A stretch of DNA of 64,000 nt. Origin: an uncultured Acidimicrobiaceae bacterium. Its GTDB lineage: Bacteria; Actinomycetota; Acidimicrobiia; Spongiisociales; UBA5794. A model generated the notes under the pieces. It made no database searches, was not told where the DNA came from, and saw only the letters and a list, made by a program, of their open reading frames with translations. The stretch covers positions 66,017 through 130,016 of the forward strand of contig CAMYIJ010000004.1 of assembly GCA_947258375.1 (NCBI GenBank), given 5' to 3'. Below, piece by piece: positions 52,330 to 61,286 of the stretch. The translations under genes and the position numbers were made by a program. How positions within the stretch are numbered: position 1 is the first letter of the stretch; each line of letters starts with the position of its first letter.

Positions 52330-53550
52330 ATGACCGACATATACATCGTCCGCCACGGAGAGACAACCTCCAATCGTGATGGCCTCTGGCAGGGCATCAC
52401 TGATTCGGAGTTGACCGCGACCGGCCGGCAACAGGTCGAACGGCTCTCCGCTCGCCTGGGGTCGGCCCATTTCGATGCCGTTGTTGCATCGGACCTGGGA
52501 CGAACCCGAACCACCGCGGAGGCGCTGAACATGCCTTATGCGACAAATCCGGCGTGGCGGGAGCCCAATCTCGGCATATGGGAGGGCAAGACGTCCGCAC
52601 AGGTTCGGGAGATGAGCGGCCCCGATATGGATGCGTTCATGCGGGGCGAGGACGTCCGGCTCGGGGGAGCGGGCACACTCTCGGATGCCGCGGCCCGATT
52701 GATCGGCGCCTACCGGAATCTTGTCGCCCAAGTCGGTCCCAACGGATCGGCCCTGGCCGTCACCCATGGCCTCGCCATCGCGGTACTGACCGGTGTGCTC
52801 TTTCAGACCCGGTTCCCCAATCCGTTGGCCATGGCGAGCAACACCGGACTGCTTCACCTGACTTCCGCAGCCGGGTCCGATCGTCTGCGCGTCCACAACG
52901 ACATAACCCACCTGGTGGACCCGCCCATTGCACATGGCTGGGGAACCGAGGTCGTGTTCATCCGCCACGGCGAGACCTTCGGCAATCTCGAGGACCGCTG
53001 GCAGGGCCAGCAGGACGGCGCCCTCACCGACGAGGGCCGCGCCCAGGCGAAAGCAGCCGTCGCGGGGCTGCCCGAATTGGACGTCCTCTACACCTCGCGT
53101 CTGGGGCGGGCGGTTGAGACCGCCGAGATAATCGGCGCCGGCCTGGGGCTGGCCCCGATCATCGTTGAGGGCGTTGAGGAACTCGGTTTTGGAGCTTGGG
53201 AGAACCTCACGACCGCCGAGATCCGGGAGACCGACCCGGATGGAGCGCGTCTTCTATTCGACCTGGGCGAGGACACCGCCCGCGGCGGCAACGGAGAAAC
53301 CTGGGCAGAGCTCAAAGCAAGGGTCGCCGCAACCGCTCGTGAGCTCGCGACGCGTCACAAGGGTGAGCGGATCGGCGTCGTGTCCCATGGTGGCGCCACC
53401 CGGGCATTCGCCAACCAGGTGCTGCAGAACGACTTCTCGAACCGGCACGTCATCGCTCCGATCCGGAACACCGCATATGCCACCTTCGAGGTGGGGTCTG
53501 AGATGGTGCGGATTCTGCATTGGAACATCGCTCCGCATCTGGAGAACTGA
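52330..53550 (+). CDS. Tandem histidine phosphatase superfamily protein
   Basis: A 406-residue protein made of two phosphoglycerate mutase-like domains, each with the RHGET catalytic motif: IYIVRHGETTSN (about residue 6) and VVFIRHGETFGN (about residue 211), and each with a second His (VTHGLA and VSHGGA). Only one of the two in a pair usually needs to be active; both look complete here. Substrate unknown; the family includes phosphatases of sugars, nucleotides and lipids. A TTG-started pimB follows one base after the stop. Confidence 0.85.
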   Translation: MTDIYIVRHGETTSNRDGLWQGITDSELTATGRQQVERLSARLGSAHFDAVVASDLGRTRTTAEALNMPYATNPAWREPNLGIWEGKTSAQVREMSGPDMDAFMRGEDVRLGGAGTLSDAAARLIGAYRNLVAQVGPNGSALAVTHGLAIAVLTGVLFQTRFPNPLAMASNTGLLHLTSAAGSDRLRVHNDITHLVDPPIAHGWGTEVVFIRHGETFGNLEDRWQGQQDGALTDEGRAQAKAAVAGLPELDVLYTSRLGRAVETAEIIGAGLGLAPIIVEGVEELGFGAWENLTTAEIRETDPDGARLLFDLGEDTARGGNGETWAELKARVAATARELATRHKGERIGVVSHGGATRAFANQVLQNDFSNRHVIAPIRNTAYATFEVGSEMVRILHWNIAPHLEN

Positions 53551-53551
53551 G

Positions 53552-54619
53552 TTGCGCCTGCTGGTCGTCACCAACGACTTCCCCCCGAAGCCCGGCGGCA
53601 TTCAGCAGTGGCTGGGCAATCTGGTCGACCACTTCGACGGGGAGGTCCGGGTCCTGGCGCCGGCAGACGGCCCGGCAGGGACTGCAGCCGGCGAAGTGAT
53701 CGTGCGACGCCACCGCAGTCGTTTCATGTGGCCGACCAGGTCGGTCGCCTCCTGGGTGGCGGCTGAGGCAAGAGAGTTCGAGGCGGACGCCGTCCTGTTC
53801 GGCGCTCCGCACCCGCTGCCGTCGATCATCCCGCGGCTGCGGAGAAGTTTCTCGGGGCCTATCGCAATAATGACGCACGGTGCCGAGACAACTCTTCCAG
53901 CGGCGTTCCCGATATCGCGCCAGTGGCTGGCCCGCACGCTGCGGCGCGCCGATGTGCTCCTGGCCGTCTCCCGGTTCACGGCCGGCAGAGTGGCGCAGCT
54001 GACCGGCATGGAGGTGACTCCGACCGGCGCCGGGGTCGACCCGGCGACGTTCACTCCGGGGAAGACTCCGGCCGCTCCGATCGTCGGCTGTGTCAGCCGG
54101 TTTGTCCCCCGCAAGGGCCAGGCTCGCCTGATCCGGGCGGCGGCCCGGCTACGACGCTCGGGAGTTCCCGTTGACCTCGTCCTGGTCGGCAAGGGTCGCA
54201 AGGAGGCGGCGCTGCGCCGGCTCGCCACCAGGCGACAGGTGCCGGTCCGCTTCGAGGTCGATGTCCCCTGGGAAGCGCTGCCGGCTCTCTACCGGGACAT
54301 GGCGGTGTTTGCCATGCCGTCGCGGTCTCGCTGGTTCGGACTCGAAGTCGAGGGGCTCGGAATCGTCTATCTGGAGGCGGCGGCGGCCGGCTTGCCGGTC
54401 GTCGCCGGAGACTCCGGCGGGGCCCCGGAAGCGATCATGCCCGGAGTCACCGGATACGTCGCCTCCGGCGTGGGCCCCCTCGAGAAGGCGTTGCGGCGGC
54501 TGCTCTCCGACCGGTCGCGCGCCGCCCGGATGGGAGCCGACGGCCGGGCCTGGATCGAGGCGGAGCACACATGGCGCCACGTCGCCGACCGGGTCAAAGC
54601 GGCCCTCGGCGATGGGTGA
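53552..54619 (+). CDS. pimB: GT4 glycosyltransferase, PimB-like mannosyltransferase
   Basis: A 355-residue GT-B fold enzyme. N-terminal LRLLVVTNDFPPKPGGIQQWLGNLV and C-terminal EVEGLGIVYLEAAAAGLPVVAGDSGGAPEAIM (the EX7E motif with GIVYLEA) are those of PimB', which adds the second mannose to phosphatidyl-myo-inositol monomannoside. TTG at 53552 is the start, with GGAG seven bases upstream in the end of the previous gene; the frame is open before it. PIM synthesis marks actinobacterial envelopes. Similar GT4 enzymes exist, so the exact acceptor is inferred. Confidence 0.82.
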   Translation: MRLLVVTNDFPPKPGGIQQWLGNLVDHFDGEVRVLAPADGPAGTAAGEVIVRRHRSRFMWPTRSVASWVAAEAREFEADAVLFGAPHPLPSIIPRLRRSFSGPIAIMTHGAETTLPAAFPISRQWLARTLRRADVLLAVSRFTAGRVAQLTGMEVTPTGAGVDPATFTPGKTPAAPIVGCVSRFVPRKGQARLIRAAARLRRSGVPVDLVLVGKGRKEAALRRLATRRQVPVRFEVDVPWEALPALYRDMAVFAMPSRSRWFGLEVEGLGIVYLEAAAAGLPVVAGDSGGAPEAIMPGVTGYVASGVGPLEKALRRLLSDRSRAARMGADGRAWIEAEHTWRHVADRVKAALGDG

Positions 54620-54681
54620 TCGGCGAGGCGGGGCTGCGATGAATATCTTTAGCGCTGCGACCGTGTGGCCGACCGTTGGGG

Positions 54682-54710
54682 TTGACAAGCGCCCTCAGCC
54701 CATATAGAAC
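54682..54710 (+). promoter_or_regulatory. Probable topA promoter
   Basis: TTGACA (54682-54687), 17 bases, TAGAAC (54705-54710). The -35 is perfect and the -10 is fair. It lies 63 bp before the topA ATG. Confidence 0.55.
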
Positions 54711-54772
54711 TGCTCCCCGCCTGGCCCGGATGAAGTCCTCCAAGCCGGGGTTCCTCTCAACAATCGAGTGAT

Positions 54773-57355
54773 ATGTCCAAGAAACTTGTCATCGTCGAGT
54801 CACCGGCCAAGGCCCGGACCATCGGCGGCTATCTCGGCTCGGATTACATCGTGGAGTCGTCAATCGGCCACATCCGCGACATCCCGGGCCGCGCCAAAGA
54901 CGCTCCGGAGAAACTCCAGGACGAGTGGCGCCGTACCAAATACGGCGTTGACGTCCACGACGGGTTCAAGCCGCTGTACGTCGTGTCCTCCGACAAGAAG
55001 AAGCAGGTGGCCAAGCTCAGGAAGCTCCTCAAGGAGGTGGACGAGGTCTACCTAGCAACTGACGAGGATCGGGAAGGCGAAGCCATTGCGTGGCACCTGT
55101 TTGAGGTGCTCAAGCCCAAGGTCCCTGTGTGGCGAATGGTCTTCCATGAGATCACCAGGTCGGCCATTCAGGCCGCCGTCGACAGCCCCCGCGAGATCGA
55201 CCGGCAACTCGTCGATGCTCAGGAGGCGCGGCGCATTCTCGATCGTCTTTACGGCTACGAGATCAGCCCCGTGCTGTGGCGCAAGGTGCGGCCCAAACTG
55301 TCCGCCGGCCGCGTGCAGTCGCCCGCCACGCGAATCATCGTTGAGCGGGAACGGGAGCGGATGGCCTTCGTCGCCGCCAGCTACTGGGACCTCTCCGGGC
55401 AGTTCCTTGTCCCGTCGGATCCCGATCAGATCCAGTTCGGGGCGACGCTTGTCAGCGTCGACGGCGTGCGGGTCGCCTCGGGTCGCGACTTCAGCGCTCA
55501 GGGTGTGCTCTCTGGTCGCGACGTCACCGTGCTCGATGAAGCCCGTGCCGGCGCGCTCGTCGGCGGTCTCGCCGACAGCGACTTCAGCGTGGATTCGATC
55601 GAGGCCAAGCCGTACACCCGGCGTCCCTATCCACCGTTTCGGACTTCGACGCTCCAACAGGAGGCGGGACGCAAACTGCGCTTCGGCACCGGGCGCACCA
55701 TGTCCGCTGCTCAACGTCTGTACGAAAACGGGCTGATCACCTATATGCGCACGGACTCGACGACACTCTCGCCGACGGCGCTCGCCGCGGCGCGCAAGCT
55801 CGTAGCGGACCGCTACGGCGCCGAGTACCTGCCGACCAAGCCGCGGAGCTATGCCGGAAAGGTCAAGAACGCTCAGGAGGCCCACGAGGCGATACGACCC
55901 GCCGGGGAGGACTTCGCTCTTCCCAAGACCGTTGCCTCGACCTACGGGGCGAATTCGGACGAAGCGAAACTCTATGAGCTGATCTGGAAGCGGACGGTCG
56001 CCAGCCAGATGAAGGATGCCAAGGGCGAAAGCATTGCGGTACGCCTGGCTGCCCAAGCGGCCACCGGCGAGAACGTCCTCTTCGCGGCGTCCGGCAAGAC
56101 GATTCTGTTCGCCGGCTTCTTGCGGGCCTACGTCGAGGGTTCCGACGACCCGGAAGCGGCGCTCGATGACCAGGAGAACCACCTGCCGCCGATGACCGAG
56201 GGTGAAGAGGTGACTGCGCTCGGCGTCGAGGCGAAGCACCACGAGACGAAACCACCGGCCCGGTACACAGAGGCCTCGCTGGTGAAGCGGCTCGAAGAAC
56301 TCGGAATCGGCCGCCCCTCGACCTACGCCGCAATCATTTCGCGGATCCAGGACAGGGGCTATGCCCGCAAGAAGGGCACCGCGCTGGTGCCGACGCTCAC
56401 TGCCTTTGCGACGGTGGCCCTGATGGAGCAGCACTTCGCCGACTTCGTCGACTACGCATTCACCGCTCGGATGGAGGATGACCTCGATCAGATTGCTGCG
56501 GGCGATCAAGATGCCGTTCCGTGGTTGGAAGAGTTCTACTTCGGTAACGGTCACCCGGGCCTCGAAGAGATGGTGGCAAGCAACCTCGAAGCGATCGACG
56601 CTCGGGAGATCAACTCGATCGCCCTCGGCGACGCTCCCGACGGCCTGCCTGTGGTGGCGCGCGCCGGCCGGTACGGTCCGTACGTCCAGCATGGCGAGGA
56701 CACTGCGAGCATTCCCGAAGAGACCGCACCCGACGAGCTCTCCGTGGCGGTCGCCCTCGAGCTGCTGGCGGCCCCCAGCGGTGACAAGATCCTTGGAGAG
56801 GACTCGGAGTCGGGCCTCACCGTGCTCGCCAAGTCGGGCCGCTACGGCCCGTACGTCCAGCTCGGTGACCCGGAACCGGGGTCCAAGACCAAGCCGAAGA
56901 CGGCGTCACTCTTCAAGACCATGAGCCTCGACTCCATCAGTCTGGAGGAGGCCGTGAAGCTGTTGAGCCAGCCGCGCAATCTCGGTGACCATCCGGAGAC
57001 GGGCGAACCGATCATGGTCCAAAACGGTCGCTACGGGCCCTACATCAAGTCGGGCAAGGACACCCGGAGCCTGGAATCCGAGGAAGAGATCTTCACGGTC
57101 GATTTCGATGGCGCGGTTGCCCTGCTCGCGCAGCCCAAAAAACGCGGCGGGCGTCGTGTGGTTCCACCCCTCAAGGAGCTCGGCGACGACCCGGTTTCCA
57201 AGAAGCCGATCGTCGTCAAGGACGGCCGGTGGGGGCTCTATGTCACCGACGGTGAGACCAACGCCTCGTTCCGTGTCGCCGACTCCCTCGAGAGCATCAA
57301 CCTCGAACGTGCGGCCGAACTCATCCAGATGCGCCGCGACAAACAAAAGGGATAG
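54773..57355 (+). CDS. topA: DNA topoisomerase I
   Basis: An 860-residue type IA topoisomerase. TOPRIM domain: KKLVIVESPAKARTIGGYLG at the N-terminus and ATDEDREGEAIAWHL with the metal-binding acidic triad (about residue 95). The catalytic Tyr324 is in GLITYMRTDSTTL. The C-terminal part has no Cys4 zinc fingers; instead it carries repeated RYGPYVQ-type basic modules (four or more, residues about 620-830), as in other actinobacterial TopA. It relaxes negative supercoils. Followed by the 57.4-kb repeat, then by MFS, tmk and holB on the same strand. Confidence 0.97.
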   Translation: MSKKLVIVESPAKARTIGGYLGSDYIVESSIGHIRDIPGRAKDAPEKLQDEWRRTKYGVDVHDGFKPLYVVSSDKKKQVAKLRKLLKEVDEVYLATDEDREGEAIAWHLFEVLKPKVPVWRMVFHEITRSAIQAAVDSPREIDRQLVDAQEARRILDRLYGYEISPVLWRKVRPKLSAGRVQSPATRIIVERERERMAFVAASYWDLSGQFLVPSDPDQIQFGATLVSVDGVRVASGRDFSAQGVLSGRDVTVLDEARAGALVGGLADSDFSVDSIEAKPYTRRPYPPFRTSTLQQEAGRKLRFGTGRTMSAAQRLYENGLITYMRTDSTTLSPTALAAARKLVADRYGAEYLPTKPRSYAGKVKNAQEAHEAIRPAGEDFALPKTVASTYGANSDEAKLYELIWKRTVASQMKDAKGESIAVRLAAQAATGENVLFAASGKTILFAGFLRAYVEGSDDPEAALDDQENHLPPMTEGEEVTALGVEAKHHETKPPARYTEASLVKRLEELGIGRPSTYAAIISRIQDRGYARKKGTALVPTLTAFATVALMEQHFADFVDYAFTARMEDDLDQIAAGDQDAVPWLEEFYFGNGHPGLEEMVASNLEAIDAREINSIALGDAPDGLPVVARAGRYGPYVQHGEDTASIPEETAPDELSVAVALELLAAPSGDKILGEDSESGLTVLAKSGRYGPYVQLGDPEPGSKTKPKTASLFKTMSLDSISLEEAVKLLSQPRNLGDHPETGEPIMVQNGRYGPYIKSGKDTRSLESEEEIFTVDFDGAVALLAQPKKRGGRRVVPPLKELGDDPVSKKPIVVKDGRWGLYVTDGETNASFRVADSLESINLERAAELIQMRRDKQKG

Positions 57356-57356
57356 A

Positions 57357-57530
57357 GAAGTACTCAGTACTCAGTATCGCTCGGCTGGCGCCTCGCTTCA
57401 GTACTCAGTATCGAGTTCGAGCTCACCGGACACCTGCAACAATTCTGTACCCGATCGCCTCTCCCGCGCGGTACTGAGTACTGGATACTGAGTACTGAGT
57501 ACTCTCTTGGTACTGAGTACTCTCTTCTTG
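57357..57530. repeat. TACTGAGTACT-type intergenic repeat, copy 2
   Basis: Between topA and the MFS gene, a run of AGTACTCAGTA and TACTGAGTACT words (several copies, for example near 57357-57377, 57399-57411 and 57472-57525) makes an imperfect hairpin. It shares with copy 1 the 20-mer at 57380-57399 in reverse orientation. Confidence 0.8.
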
Positions 57531-57531
57531 A

Positions 57532-58956
57532 ATGAACGACTTTGTGCAGCCGCTGACTGCCGGCGCCATGATCCGGAGAGGGCCGTTTGCCCGCTTCTGG
57601 TGGGCGGCCGCCATTGGCAGCACCGGAGACTGGATCACGATCTTCGCCACGATCGGTGTCGCCGACGAGATCGGAGGTGGTGGCGGCATTCTGGTGGCCC
57701 TGCTGTCGCGGGTGCTGCCGGGGCTGGTCTTTGGTCCGTTCGTTGGGGCTATCACCGACAGCCTCGATCGCCGTCGGCTCATCGTCATCGCCGATCTGGG
57801 CCGCGCATTGATCGTGCCGTTTCTCATCTTTGCGTCGACGCTTCCGATGCTGGTCCTGATCACCGTGGCGCTCGAGATGTTGAGCCTGCTCGGGCAGGCA
57901 CCGCGAGCCGCCGCAGTTCCTTCCATGGTGCGATCGGAGAACATCGTGACCGCCAACTCGCTGATGCTGGGGGCCGCCTATGGAACCATTCCGGCGGGAG
58001 CCGCATTCAACTTCGTGCTGGCTCTCTTCCCGGCGCTCGTCATCGGCACGATCATCCCGGCGGCGACCCAGGCCTTCGCCCTCGCCTTCCTGGTGGATGG
58101 GGTCACATTCCTTGTCTCGGGACTGATCGTCGCAACGCTTCCGGCCCTCAAGAGCACCCTCGCGATCGAGATCGAGGCCGACGGTGGTCACATCGCGGCC
58201 AAGGACACACTGCGCTCCATCATCGAGGGTGCCAGGTACCTGTGGCGGGATCGATCGGTCCGCCGGGTAATCGTCGGCATGACCGCAGCGTTGTTTGGCG
58301 GCGGCACCGTCATCGTCATCGGGAAGCCGTTCGTTGAGGATGTACTGCGGGCCGACGAAACGGGGTTCTTTGCCATCGTCACTGCGCTCGGCGTCGGCGC
58401 CGCCATCGGCATTGCGGCGGTTTCGGCGTACTCCTCACGGCTGACGCGGCGCGACGTTGTCTTCGCTACATCAGTTGCCCTCACCGGGGCGAGCTTGAGC
58501 CTGGCGGCCATGGTCAACACCGTCGGGGGCGCCGTCTCATGGCTCTTCTTGATGGGCCTCGGGGCCGGCGCCGCCTACGTCATGGGCCTGACCCACCTCC
58601 ACGAGCATGTGGAGGATGAGATGCAAGGGCGAGTGTTTGCCACCTTGTTCGGCATGATGCGAATCGGCCTCTTCGTGTCGATGGGGATCGCGGTGCCGCT
58701 CGCCGGTGCCCTCAACGTGGCGGGTATCGGCCGTCTCAATGACCCCAACCGTCTGGTTCTGTTCTTCGGGGGTGCCATCATGCTGTTGTCCGGCGGCGCC
58801 CTTCTGTGGTCGTTGCGGGCTCTCTTCGGCCGGCCGAAGCTCGAGTCGGCGACGCATGACATCATTGCCCATGTCGATCAGGCGCGTCGCGCCAGTCGGC
58901 AACGCCAGGGGGGCGCGGGCACCACGCCACGGAACCTGGACGAGGATGAGAGCTGA
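57532..58956 (+). CDS. MFS transporter next to tmk
   Basis: A 474-residue major facilitator with 12 helices; motif A is FVGAITDSLDRRRLIVIADLGRA. In Streptomyces and other actinobacteria the thymidylate kinase carries an N-terminal MFS domain in the same topA-tmk-holB setting; here the MFS part is a separate frame that ends 7 bases before the likely tmk ATG. The protein ends in a Arg/Gly-rich tail. The transported compound is unknown. No strong ribosome site is visible upstream because the repeat lies there. Confidence 0.82.
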   Translation: MNDFVQPLTAGAMIRRGPFARFWWAAAIGSTGDWITIFATIGVADEIGGGGGILVALLSRVLPGLVFGPFVGAITDSLDRRRLIVIADLGRALIVPFLIFASTLPMLVLITVALEMLSLLGQAPRAAAVPSMVRSENIVTANSLMLGAAYGTIPAGAAFNFVLALFPALVIGTIIPAATQAFALAFLVDGVTFLVSGLIVATLPALKSTLAIEIEADGGHIAAKDTLRSIIEGARYLWRDRSVRRVIVGMTAALFGGGTVIVIGKPFVEDVLRADETGFFAIVTALGVGAAIGIAAVSAYSSRLTRRDVVFATSVALTGASLSLAAMVNTVGGAVSWLFLMGLGAGAAYVMGLTHLHEHVEDEMQGRVFATLFGMMRIGLFVSMGIAVPLAGALNVAGIGRLNDPNRLVLFFGGAIMLLSGGALLWSLRALFGRPKLESATHDIIAHVDQARRASRQRQGGAGTTPRNLDEDES

Positions 58957-58963
58957 CCCAACG

Positions 58964-59575
58964 ATGACGCGCGGCACATACATCGCCCTTGAGGGAATCG
59001 AAGGCGCCGGCAAGTCGACGGTGGCCGTCGCCCTCGCCGGGCTGATCGCCGGAGCCGGCCATGACGTGATGACGGTGCGCGAGCCCGGTGGCACGCCGAC
59101 TGGCGAGAAGGTGCGCCGGATCCTCCTCGACACCGATGGATCGGTTGCCCCCTGGTCGGAAGCCCTGCTGTTCTCAGCGGCTCGCGCCCAACTGGCCGCC
59201 GACGTAGTCGAACCGGCCTTGCAGGCAGGCACCTGGGTGGTCTCCGACAGGTCGGTCTACTCGTCGCTGGCCTATCAGGGTGCCGGGCGCGGGCTCGGGA
59301 CCGACGCCGTGCGGGCGATCAACGAACCAGGCCTGGGGCCCACATGGCCGGATCTGGTGGCACTTCTCGAGCTCGGCGTCGCCGACGGCCTCTCCCGCCA
59401 GCAGGTCCCGGACCGGATCGGAGGGGCCGGGCACGGTTTCCTTGCGACGGTGGCACAGGGATTTACGGATCTGGCCGCAGCCGAGCCGGATCGTTTCGTC
59501 GTCATCGACGCCACAATGCCGGTTGCCGATATTGCCGCGGAGATATGGAAGGCACTTCTCGATCGCCATGGATGA
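58964..59575 (+). CDS. tmk: Thymidylate kinase
   Basis: A 203-residue dTMP kinase (dTMP to dTDP). P-loop LEGIEGAGKST (about residues 9-19), DR[S/Y] motif VSDRSVYSSLAYQG and the LID-region SRQQVPDRIGG (short and unusual). Start ATG 58964; an in-frame ATG at 58946 would overlap the MFS gene. The frame is +1 relative to MFS and stays open far upstream inside it. holB starts 8 bases before the tmk stop. Confidence 0.9.
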   Translation: MTRGTYIALEGIEGAGKSTVAVALAGLIAGAGHDVMTVREPGGTPTGEKVRRILLDTDGSVAPWSEALLFSAARAQLAADVVEPALQAGTWVVSDRSVYSSLAYQGAGRGLGTDAVRAINEPGLGPTWPDLVALLELGVADGLSRQQVPDRIGGAGHGFLATVAQGFTDLAAAEPDRFVVIDATMPVADIAAEIWKALLDRHG

Positions 59576-60635
59576 GCTGCAGTTGTTCAGCGACGTCATC
59601 GGCCATGAGTCCGTCAAGTCGATGCTGCACCAGGAGCTGGCACAGCCTTCGCACGCATACCTGTTCGTCGGCCCGGCCAGCGCCGGCAAAGCCACAGTCG
59701 CCCGCCGGTTCGCCGCCGGCCTCATCGGTGACGATCCGGCCACGATCCAACGGGTCCTCAACGGCGCTCATCCCGATGTGACGATCGTGGAACCCGACGG
59801 CCGGTCTGCCATCACCGTGGATCAGACGCGTCGCGCTGCCGCTCAGGCCACATTGTCGCCTCTGGAGGCCGGGCGCAAAGTCTTCCTGTTCGAGGAGGCC
59901 GGGATCATGAACGACGAGGCGGCCAACGCCCTTTTGAAGACCCTGGAGGAACCATCGCCTTCCACCGTGTTCATCCTGGTTGCCGAGTCGGAGGACGACC
60001 TCCCGGACACTATTGCCAGCAGGTCGCGCACGATTGTCCTGGGTCGGGTCGCCGACGAGGAACTTGTCGACGGCTTGGTCGGAATCGGGATTGAACCCGA
60101 TCGGGCCGCGAGTGCCACCAGCATCGCCGGCGGCCGGCCGGGACTCGCGATTGCCCTGGCGACCCAGCCGCACGTCGCCGAGTTCCGGCGCGTCTGGCTC
60201 AGCATTCCCCAGCGGCTGTCGGAGCATCCCGGAGAGGCCTACGTTCTGGCCGATGAGATCCAGACGGCGGCCGAACCACTGCTGGCCACTCTGAAGGCCC
60301 GCCAGAATGACGAGCAGGCCGCTTACGATCGGGACGGTCGCGGTGGCAAGATACTCAAGGATCGTCATGATCGCGAGATGCGCCGCGCCACGGCGGCGAT
60401 ATATGAGTCCGGTCTCGAGATTCTGGCCGGGTTCTACCGTGACTCGGCGGCTGCCCAGTTCGGCGCCCCGGTGCGCAACGCTGATATCCCGGTCACCGAG
60501 TTGGCCAAGATCCGGCCGGAGCGCGCCATCGCCGCGGCGAGCCGCGTGCTGGCGACCGTCGAGTCCCTGCAAACCCATCAGCGACCGCAGCTTGCGTTCG
60601 CGGCACTCTTCAGCGAGCTCGGTGAAGCTACTTAG
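59568..60635 (+). CDS. holB: DNA polymerase III delta-prime subunit
   Basis: A 355-residue clamp-loader subunit. AAA+ region: HAYLFVGPASAGKATVARRF (P-loop GPASAGKA, with Ala where ATPases have Ser/Thr, as expected for the non-hydrolysing delta-prime), VFLFEEAGIMNDEAANALLKTLEEPSPST (Walker B-like and the SRC-region equivalent IASRSRTI). No zinc-module cysteines are present. The C-terminal domain is helical. ATG 59568 overlaps the tmk stop, and a GTG inside its end starts the acyltransferase. Confidence 0.9.
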   Translation: MDELQLFSDVIGHESVKSMLHQELAQPSHAYLFVGPASAGKATVARRFAAGLIGDDPATIQRVLNGAHPDVTIVEPDGRSAITVDQTRRAAAQATLSPLEAGRKVFLFEEAGIMNDEAANALLKTLEEPSPSTVFILVAESEDDLPDTIASRSRTIVLGRVADEELVDGLVGIGIEPDRAASATSIAGGRPGLAIALATQPHVAEFRRVWLSIPQRLSEHPGEAYVLADEIQTAAEPLLATLKARQNDEQAAYDRDGRGGKILKDRHDREMRRATAAIYESGLEILAGFYRDSAAAQFGAPVRNADIPVTELAKIRPERAIAAASRVLATVESLQTHQRPQLAFAALFSELGEAT

Positions 60636-61278
60636 GCGCGACCCGGGTCGGTTCGTCGACTTCTCGCATCGAGTGGCGCGACCCATCGTGTGGCTCTTCA
60701 GCCGCGGATACTTCGACTACGAGCTGCGCAACGGCGACACCCTCCCGCGGCGCGGCGCTTTCATCCTGGCCCCCAATCACCTGTCGCTCGTGGACCCGGT
60801 GTACTCGTCATTGGCGGCGCATCAGAACGTCCGCTACCTGGCGGTGGACGAGTTGTTCGGCCGCAGCCGCTTTTTCGACTCCCTCACCGGATTCTGGGGT
60901 GCGATCCCAATGTCTCGGCAGGGGATTCCGTGGAGCGCTCTGCAAGCAGCCATCCGCACGATCCACGCCGACCGGCCGGTGGGGGTGTACCCGGAAGGCC
61001 GCCGCGTGGACTACTGGGGTGAGGAGCCACCGGCGTACGGTGCGTCCTGGCTGGCGTTGCTGACCGGCGCTCCGCTGTTCCCGCTGGCTCTCGAGGGAAC
61101 GGAGTACGTGATGTCGCACCGCGCTCCCAAGTTCCGGCGATCATCCATTCGGGTGACGGTGTGCGACCCGATCGATCCGCTCGACTTCATGGGCTATGAA
61201 GATCCCCTGGTGGCGACGATGGCGGCGTGGCAGGAGAGCATGATCGAGGTCCTGGGCCCGCTGCGGACCTCGCGCTGA
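60622..61278 (+). CDS. 1-acylglycerol-3-phosphate acyltransferase-like (PlsC family)
   Basis: A 218-residue lysophosphatidate-type acyltransferase. Motif I is NHLSLVDP (HX4D), motif II GAIPMSRQGIP, motif III VGVYPEGRR, motif IV PLFPLALEGTE. One N-terminal hydrophobic segment (PIVWLFSRGYF) may dip into the membrane. GTG 60622 overlaps holB. It would acylate lyso-phosphatidic acid or a similar lipid; in actinobacteria such genes also serve PIM acylation, so the substrate is open. Confidence 0.85.
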   Translation: MKLLRRDPGRFVDFSHRVARPIVWLFSRGYFDYELRNGDTLPRRGAFILAPNHLSLVDPVYSSLAAHQNVRYLAVDELFGRSRFFDSLTGFWGAIPMSRQGIPWSALQAAIRTIHADRPVGVYPEGRRVDYWGEEPPAYGASWLALLTGAPLFPLALEGTEYVMSHRAPKFRRSSIRVTVCDPIDPLDFMGYEDPLVATMAAWQESMIEVLGPLRTSR

Positions 61279-61286
61279 AGGCAGGT

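Noticed and set aside
55052..56692. 546-codon minus-strand frame opposite topA
   Set aside because: Shadow of topA; no motif; sense-strand frame has all catalytic residues.
51951..57530. Possible CRISPR array in the TACTGAGTACT regions
   Set aside because: Repeats are 8-18 bases, irregularly spaced and of both orientations, with no unique spacers of constant length and no cas genes.
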